Shown here piece by piece: positions 5,843 through 9,798 of a DNA stretch of 9,798 nucleotides (positions are counted from its first letter, which is position 1; every line of letters begins with the position of its first letter). Source of the stretch: CAZQCI01 sp964592255 (GTDB lineage Bacteria > UBA10199 > SBBF01); the NCBI GenBank assembly GCA_964592255.1, contig CAZQCI010000081.1:1-9798 (forward strand), given 5' to 3'. A program made the position numbers and the translations under genes. The notes under the pieces are model-generated. The model searched no databases, was not told the DNA's origin, and was given only the letters and a program-made list of their open reading frames with translations.

Positions 5843-6433
5843 TTATCTTTTGAGTGTTCGTTTTGAATATTGAAGCAAAATATTCAAAACAAAGCGGGTA
5901 GGGTCTTTTGTTGGGCCAACACCTCGATGGGGAATATTGCTGTCGAAAATAATGGCATTTCCCGAAATGCTAGGCACCTTTTTTTTATCGATGATGGTAG
6001 CGCCATCACAGGTGTTTAAATGGTACACCAGTGAAAAGTATTTGTTGTCGTCGAAATCCTGGTCTACGTGATAAATTCCGGTAGAGGCTTTATTGTAGTA
6101 ATTCCATAAAATACGCATCAGTTCTATTTTATGATAATGATATTTTGATTTTTGCATCGCTGATTCAAAAATATATTGAGCTAAAGTATTAAGCCCCTGG
6201 TAGGAATCATTTCTTTCTTCTTCAAGATGGCTTGTGTAAGACGTGAGCAAAAGCCCGGTGTCGGAAAATCCATCCATATTTTTAGCATAGGCCGTTTTAG
6301 CCATATCGGATTCAATTTTTGTGTCGTAGTGATCGGGAGAAAGGCGCCATCCGCCTTGGGCTTTAAGAAGATTAATGATGAATTGATTAAAATGGTCACT
6401 GCAAACATGGGGAATAAGTTCGAAAGAAGACAT
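5843..6433 (-). CDS. 2-oxoglutarate/Fe(II)-dependent oxygenase
   Basis: A 196-residue protein with the complete double-stranded beta-helix signature of this superfamily. The iron ligands are H122-V-D124 (in I-Y-H-V-D-Q-D) and H169 (in N-I-P-H-R-G). R180 lies 11 residues later, where the 2-oxoglutarate carboxylate is bound. Between them D-N-K-Y-F-S-L-V-Y-H-L-N resembles prolyl-4-hydroxylase-like members (PF13640 type). These enzymes hydroxylate amino-acid side chains or small molecules using O2 and 2-oxoglutarate. The substrate cannot be told. There is no signal peptide, so it is probably cytoplasmic. It lies 44 nt downstream of the C-x11-C repeat protein gene on the same strand and may be the last gene of that group. 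No clear Shine-Dalgarno sequence precedes the ATG. Confidence 0.85.
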   Translation of the reverse strand: MSSFELIPHVCSDHFNQFIINLLKAQGGWRLSPDHYDTKIESDMAKTAYAKNMDGFSDTGLLLTSYTSHLEEERNDSYQGLNTLAQYIFESAMQKSKYHYHKIELMRILWNYYNKASTGIYHVDQDFDDNKYFSLVYHLNTCDGATIIDKKKVPSISGNAIIFDSNIPHRGVGPTKDPTRFVLNILLQYSKRTLKR

Positions 6434-6477
6434 AAAATAAGTTAAAAAAATTAAATGATGAATTGTTTTATAAGACT

Positions 6478-6942
6478 TTATTCGTTCCTACATTTTTCAC
6501 GTAAATCTTGATCCTGAATAAACCCACAAGCTGATTTGTAGCCGGAAGTGCCTTCGCAATAATACCGTTGATCAGAATTGTTAATTAAACCACACACAGC
6601 TGATGTTTTGGAGGTATGAGCTTCGCAAAGATGTCGTTTGTCTGAATCGTTGATAAGAGCGCACGGCCCTGGTGATTCTGTTGCCTCTGATTTACAGCGA
6701 TATCTTAAGTCGTGGTCTGTAATGAACCCGCACTCACTCTCACCTTTACTCGCGACCCCTTTGCAATAATGGCGTAAATCGGTATCTATAATGAAGCCAC
6801 AAGGAGTGGTGCTTTTTTCTTCTTTGGCCTCGCAAATGTGTCGGCTATCGGAATCGCCAATAAAACCACAGGAGGCTCCCGCGGCTTTGGTGATGACTAG
6901 AAGGCTAAGGATGCATAGGGTAGTTAAAAGTGTTTTTTTCAT
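6478..6942 (-). CDS. Secreted protein with six C-x11-C repeats
   Basis: A 154-residue protein from the ATG at 6940-6942, chosen because it starts a good signal peptide (MKKTLLTTLCILSLLVITKAAGA). A start 15 codons upstream would overlap the channel gene. Nearly all of the mature protein is six copies of C-[GA]-[FL]-I-x-[DN]-x-D-x-R-x-x-C, starting at residues 25, 48, 71, 94, 117 and 139. The period is 23 residues (22 for the last), with variable polar linkers. Each copy has two cysteines 12 residues apart, twelve in all, and an acidic D-x-D core. Disulfide-stapled loops or metal binding are plausible, but I know no named function. The start lies 7 nt after the potassium channel stop, so the two are very likely co-transcribed and may work together at the envelope. 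Confidence 0.8.
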   Translation of the reverse strand: MKKTLLTTLCILSLLVITKAAGASCGFIGDSDSRHICEAKEEKSTTPCGFIIDTDLRHYCKGVASKGESECGFITDHDLRYRCKSEATESPGPCALINDSDKRHLCEAHTSKTSAVCGLINNSDQRYYCEGTSGYKSACGFIQDQDLREKCRNE

Positions 6943-6949
6943 TTTTGAT

Positions 6950-7423
6950 CTATGAAGGTTTACTGAGTTTTTTTTCAATCTGTTCAAATCTTTTTACCAA
7001 AAGTTCTAATGTTTTTTCCATTTTTTCTTGTTTCTTTTCTTCTAGGTCGACTTCTTTTTTTAAGGGAGCGATTTCTTCTTCCACTTCTTCTTTTAATAAG
7101 GCGGACAATAAGATACCTGTAAAACTGATAAATAAGACGGTACCGGTATACATTAAGAAGATGCCGATTAAACGTCCTGGAAAGGTTTGAGGTAAAAGAT
7201 CCCCATAACCTATGGTGGTAATTGTAGAAACACCCCACCATAATGCATCGAAGTAAGTGTGTATTTGTGTATTTGGGTTGTCTTTTTCTAAATAATAAAC
7301 GGCTACAGTTGCGATAAATAATAAGCCGTTTCCTAAAAGCGTTAAATAAATAAAGGTGGGGCTTAAAAAAACACGAAAAATCTTTCGTGTTTCATTTTTG
7401 AAGATGTGAGTCAGCTTCTTCAT
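6950..7423 (-). CDS. Two-TM potassium ion channel with coiled-coil tail
   Basis: A 157-residue protein. Helix TM1 spans about residues 22-45. The pore helix and selectivity filter follow: W-W-G-V-S-T-I-T-T-I-G-Y-G-D, with the T-I-G-Y-G-D filter at 70-75. TM2 is at about 84-110. This is the classic KcsA-like pore-domain layout (ion channel family PF07885) for passive K+ flux as a tetramer. From about 111 to 155 the tail is a highly charged heptad-like helix (E-E-V-E-E-E-I to R-F-E-Q-I-E-K-K-L), probably a tetrameric coiled coil. No RCK ligand-binding domain and no voltage sensor are present. The ATG at 7423 lacks an obvious Shine-Dalgarno sequence. It heads a tight gene pair with the C-x11-C repeat protein. 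Confidence 0.93.
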   Translation of the reverse strand: MKKLTHIFKNETRKIFRVFLSPTFIYLTLLGNGLLFIATVAVYYLEKDNPNTQIHTYFDALWWGVSTITTIGYGDLLPQTFPGRLIGIFLMYTGTVLFISFTGILLSALLKEEVEEEIAPLKKEVDLEEKKQEKMEKTLELLVKRFEQIEKKLSKPS

Positions 7424-7477
7424 TGAAGAAACAAGAATGCCATATCCTTGTAGAAGGGTACAGAATAAATAATTAGT

Positions 7478-7514
7478 AAAAAAACTGAAGGAAACTAAAT
7501 AACATCTCCCTTCA
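7478..7514 (-). terminator. Rho-independent terminator ending the lipoprotein transcript
   Basis: On the minus strand TGAAGG (7509-7514) pairs with CCTTCA (7486-7491), extendable by one or two G-U/A-U pairs. It is followed by GTTTTTTT (7478-7485). The TGA stop of the lipoprotein gene is the first three bases of the stem. It separates the two-component/outer-membrane group from the channel group. Confidence 0.65.
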
Positions 7515-8297
7515 ATGCTGGTTTTCTAGGTATTGTCCAGCCGAGTTGATGATATTAATTATAAGTGCCGATTTGATCTCTTCTTCACTTTCTGAAAAAT
7601 CAATGTCGTCAAACCAACGATCATAGATGCTTCTGAAAATGAGTGTACGGCTTATTTGCCCGGTGTGAAAATGGAAAGGATGATCGATTATTTCATTATC
7701 ATGTGATGCTTGAAAAGTCGCCTCGGCCTCTATTTTTTCTTCAATTGCTATTTCGAAGGAGCCGGTGATTACCCCATCGTCCCACGTACCGGCTACATAA
7801 GCGCTGTTTCCTGTTATTTCTGGTAAAGCGCTTAAACCAGGGCTTGCCAAGTTCTCGGGTGAAAATTCTAAACGATATTGGCAATAAGCAATGTCTGTGA
7901 TCTTGGATGAGGTTAATAGGAGTTCCGTTAAATCCGTGTCTAAAATATTTTCAATATGCTCTAGGTGAAGTTCAAAGTTATAACCAGGCTCACATTCCGG
8001 ATCATTTCCTTCGGAGATGAGATAAGCATGTCCCCAACTGAGTCCGGCTTTCTCCAATGTGATAGTGATAGCAAGATTATTTTGGAATGTTTTAGCGTCA
8101 ATGCCATTAAAATAGTCGGGATAATGGCTATCGTTATCAGGGGTACCATGATGGATAACGCTGATGGTGAGTGTTGGTGCCGTATTGTTACTGGAGTTGG
8201 GGTTGGTTCTGGTACTGTTTACCAAGGTTTCGCCATTGCATGCGGTTAAGAGCAATATTGATATCATGAATACCCATGTAGAAAGAAATCTTATCAT
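7512..8297 (-). CDS. Predicted outer-membrane lipoprotein of unknown function
   Basis: A 261-residue protein. Residues 1-20 are a lipoprotein signal with lipobox L-T-A-C (C20). Asn at the next position does not favour inner-membrane retention. A low-complexity N/S/T linker runs from about 26 to 40. The rest appears to be beta-rich with two cysteines (C102 and C139), G-L-S-W-G-H-A-Y, and a histidine cluster H-P-F-H-F-H at 206-211. I do not recognise the family. A strong GAAGGAG lies 5 nt before the ATG. The gene starts 15 nt after the stop of the outer-membrane protein gene, so the two are co-transcribed. A shared role in metal or small-molecule handling is a guess from the histidines in both. 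Its stop codon is part of the terminator stem. Confidence 0.75.
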   Translation of the reverse strand: MIRFLSTWVFMISILLLTACNGETLVNSTRTNPNSSNNTAPTLTISVIHHGTPDNDSHYPDYFNGIDAKTFQNNLAITITLEKAGLSWGHAYLISEGNDPECEPGYNFELHLEHIENILDTDLTELLLTSSKITDIAYCQYRLEFSPENLASPGLSALPEITGNSAYVAGTWDDGVITGSFEIAIEEKIEAEATFQASHDNEIIDHPFHFHTGQISRTLIFRSIYDRWFDDIDFSESEEEIKSALIINIINSAGQYLENQH

Positions 8298-8312
8298 AAG
8301 TCTCCTTCTGGT

Positions 8313-9152
8313 TTAAAAGGCATAATAGGCGCCAAAACTTAATCCCCAGCCTACATCGTTGAGCAGAGCATTGCTGGTAGGGCTAAGCGTAGTTCCACTT
8401 TTTCGGGACAATTGGTCCACAAGAGCTATGTTTCCGGAAAGACTTAGCGTTAATTTTTCATTGCGATCTACCGTCCAGTTGATTTGAGGTTCTAAGAAAA
8501 GTTTCCATGATCCATTATCGAAAACGTTCGAGGCCGAAAAAATTTTGGTATTGGTGGCGAGAGCAAAATAGAGACGTTCTTTTATTTTGGGGGTATTAAC
8601 CCCCAGGCCAAGATTGACCAAAGGTTCATGAGGGGAGTTGTATCCAAGACTGATGCTTGGTGTGAAAAAAAATGTCCAATCGGAATGTTTTAGGCCTGCA
8701 AAAGCTGTTAACTGTTGGCTGATGCTTTTTCGACTTAAGCCTTCTTGCTCATCGCCTGTCGGAAAACTCCATAGCGTTGAGACGAATGAAAAAAAACGTT
8801 CTCGGTCGAGAACTAAAAGTTTTCCTCCTAAGGATAGGTCTCCTAAGCTTGCGGTGTTTTTCTTGAAGTGATGGTCTAAGAAAGAAATGGGGATTTGGCC
8901 TAGCAGGCTGATTTTCTGATGAATGGCCCATTCACCCCCGAGTGTCCAAGTATAGATCTGTCCGATGCTCTGATCTATCTTAGAAAAATCGTAAATGCCA
9001 TAAATACTGGAGGTAGGTTTTGTCTGAGTGCCTTGATAAAAAAATATTCGAGTTCCCGAAGAACTATGGCCTGAATGATGTGCTGCTACTTTAGCCGTGT
9101 TGGAAAATAAAAATAAAAATAGAAAAAATAAAATTTTGTATTGTTGCTTCAT
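8313..9152 (-). CDS. Outer-membrane beta-barrel protein, PF13557 (phenol MetA)-like
   Basis: A 279-residue protein with a long signal peptide (MKQQYKILFFLFLFLFSNTA, then KVAA) and a histidine-bearing mature N-terminus H-H-S-G-H-S-S-S-G. The body has alternating strands typical of an outer-membrane barrel. It contains G-D-L-S-L-G-G-K and W-S-F-P-T-G-D, which resemble the conserved GD-(x)-LG and PTGD segments of the PF13557 transporter-like family. It ends in A-Y-Y-A-F, with terminal phenylalanine for barrel insertion. Members often sit in pathways for aromatic compounds or metals, but the substrate here is unknown. It lies downstream of the response regulator gene (81-bp gap with a hairpin) and directly upstream of the lipoprotein. 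No clear Shine-Dalgarno sequence is visible before the ATG. Confidence 0.75.
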   Translation of the reverse strand: MKQQYKILFFLFLFLFSNTAKVAAHHSGHSSSGTRIFFYQGTQTKPTSSIYGIYDFSKIDQSIGQIYTWTLGGEWAIHQKISLLGQIPISFLDHHFKKNTASLGDLSLGGKLLVLDRERFFSFVSTLWSFPTGDEQEGLSRKSISQQLTAFAGLKHSDWTFFFTPSISLGYNSPHEPLVNLGLGVNTPKIKERLYFALATNTKIFSASNVFDNGSWKLFLEPQINWTVDRNEKLTLSLSGNIALVDQLSRKSGTTLSPTSNALLNDVGWGLSFGAYYAF

Positions 9153-9200
9153 GACTGTGGGTTTTTAACAGGGGTTGGCTGATTTTGGAATTAGGTAAAT

Positions 9201-9219
9201 TGCCACGGGAGATGTGGCA
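9201..9219. other. Perfect 6-bp inverted repeat between response regulator and outer-membrane protein genes
   Basis: TGCCACGGGAGATGTGGCA: six-base arms around a 7-nt spacer. On the minus strand it is not followed by a T-run, so it is a poor intrinsic terminator for the regulator gene. It could be an operator for the downstream outer-membrane protein operon, possibly read by the adjacent response regulator, or an RNA processing or attenuation hairpin. Confidence 0.4.
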
Positions 9220-9233
9220 TTTTGACGCAGAAG

Positions 9234-9731
9234 CTATATTTTTTTGAGACGTCTTTGAAGGGTTCGACGATGCAGTCCTAATTTTTTAGCTGCTAAAGTG
9301 ATATTGCCACCACAATCATTCAATACTTTGATGATATGATCATTCTCCATGTCTTTTAATTGTGTTTGGAGTGAAGTCGGCTTGGTTTCAGATAAGGCCT
9401 GCTCAATGGATTCTGGTGTTGCTGGTTTAGTGAGATACGAGTTGGCGCCGTTTTTGATAGCCGCCACTGCTGAAGGAATAGTGCCATAGCCGGTAAGGAT
9501 GACGATAGATGCTGTGGGGCAGAGGGTTCTTAGCGCGGGAATAAAATTTTGGGTGTTTTCTTTTCCCAGATTCAAGTCTAATAGAATATGCGTAGGTTGG
9601 AAAGATAGAGCTGCCTCCTTAGATTCGGTAATATTTTCTGCAAGGGCACAAGAAAAGCCGCGTCGTGATAAAGAGCGGACTAAACCTGCCGCTAATGTGG
9701 CATCATCTTCAATGACGAGAAGTTTTTTCAC
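9234..9731 (-). CDS. RegA/PrrA/ActR-like response regulator (REC + Fis HTH)
   Basis: 165 residues from the GTG at 9729-9731. This start is chosen over an ATG 11 codons upstream because AGAAGGA lies about 7 nt before it and the GTG overlaps the kinase stop in GTGA. Residues 1-115 are a receiver domain: acidic pocket D9-D10 (in V-I-E-D-D), phosphoacceptor D52 (in L-L-D-L-N-L), T80 (in I-L-T-G-Y-G) and K102 (in L-T-K-P). After a short linker, residues of about 128-163 form a Fis-type helix-turn-helix, including N-D-C-G-G-N-I-T-L-A-A-K-K-L-G-L-H-R-R-T-L-Q-R. No AAA+ domain lies between, which fits the RegA/PrrA/ActR family rather than NtrC. Known members respond to redox state with a RegB/PrrB kinase. 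The signal here is unknown. Confidence 0.9.
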   Translation of the reverse strand: MKKLLVIEDDATLAAGLVRSLSRRGFSCALAENITESKEAALSFQPTHILLDLNLGKENTQNFIPALRTLCPTASIVILTGYGTIPSAVAAIKNGANSYLTKPATPESIEQALSETKPTSLQTQLKDMENDHIIKVLNDCGGNITLAAKKLGLHRRTLQRRLKKI

Positions 9732-9798
9732 AGTTGATCCTTCTTTAAAAGAGTGGTGACACAAGTCCCTTGCCCTGGTTCAGATTCAATGCGGATTT
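9728..9798 (-). CDS. Sensor histidine kinase, C-terminal tip only (5' part outside window)
   Basis: The open frame at the window edge ends I-R-I-E-S-E-P-G-Q-G-T-C-V-T-T-L-L-K-K-D-Q-L and TGA at 9728-9730. The E-S-E-P-G-Q-G-T pattern is the usual end of a histidine-kinase ATPase domain (G2-box region). Its stop overlaps the GTG of the response regulator by 4 nt, the arrangement of a coupled kinase-regulator pair. Only 22 complete codons plus the stop are visible, so the sensor domain and subfamily are unknown. Confidence 0.75.
   Translation of the reverse strand, partial: IRIESEPGQGTCVTTLLKKDQL

Noticed and set aside
6227..6445. Plus-strand ORF of 72 codons, and an overlapping minus-strand ORF at 6181-6408
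   Set aside because: Both lie within the oxygenase gene, whose own frame has the full H-x-D...H...R signature.
6930..7190. Plus-strand serine/phenylalanine-rich ORF
   Set aside because: It is the reverse of the charged coiled-coil tail of the potassium channel; such repeats give long open shadows.
9201..9235. Possible sigma54 promoter (TGGCAT near a downstream GC)
   Set aside because: The GG and GC elements do not have the required spacing, and the direction would point into the end of the response regulator gene.

Overview
The window looks like chromosomal DNA of a Gram-negative bacterium. It has at least two outer-membrane beta-barrel proteins, a lipobox lipoprotein, several Sec-type signal peptides and a RegA/PrrA-type response regulator with a Fis-like HTH. 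Base composition is AT-rich by eye. A proteobacterial or delta-proteobacteria-like host is plausible, but I cannot place it more precisely.

The most notable feature is a mobile element at about 3183-5812. It is bounded by a perfect 8-bp direct repeat (AAATTTAA at 3175-3182 and 5813-5820) and imperfect inverted ends. It begins with the 5' half of an IS1595-family transposase that has a frameshift, a stop codon and a lost zinc-ligand cysteine. The 3' half is missing and is replaced by an EcoRI-family restriction-modification pair. The M.EcoRI-like adenine methyltransferase is intact. The EcoRI-like endonuclease keeps the expected catalytic and recognition residues at the same residue numbers as EcoRI, but a run of eight Ts puts it out of frame by one base. 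A small lysine-rich ORF with an in-frame stop overlaps the end of the endonuclease gene. The element landed exactly on the stop codon of the DNA glycosylase gene tag, in what was a gap of about 22 bp before a convergent oxygenase gene. The duplicated target restores the tag stop.

Left flank (1-3182): a truncated gene for a secreted protein with eight regularly spaced cysteines; divergently, a small outer-membrane barrel gene with an odd translation start; a minus-strand pair encoding a periplasmic TPR protein and a small membrane protein of the CBU_0592 type; and tag, divergent from the TPR gene.

Right flank (5821-9798) is all on the minus strand. Reading in the direction of transcription, the 3' tip of a sensor histidine kinase overlaps a RegA/PrrA-like response regulator by 4 nt. 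Then come a PF13557-like outer-membrane protein, a lipoprotein and a terminator. A second group follows: a two-TM potassium channel with a coiled-coil tail, a secreted protein with six C-x11-C repeats, and a 2OG-Fe(II) oxygenase. No RNA genes or CRISPR arrays were seen. No stretch over 300 bases lacks a gene; the longest gap is about 529-743.
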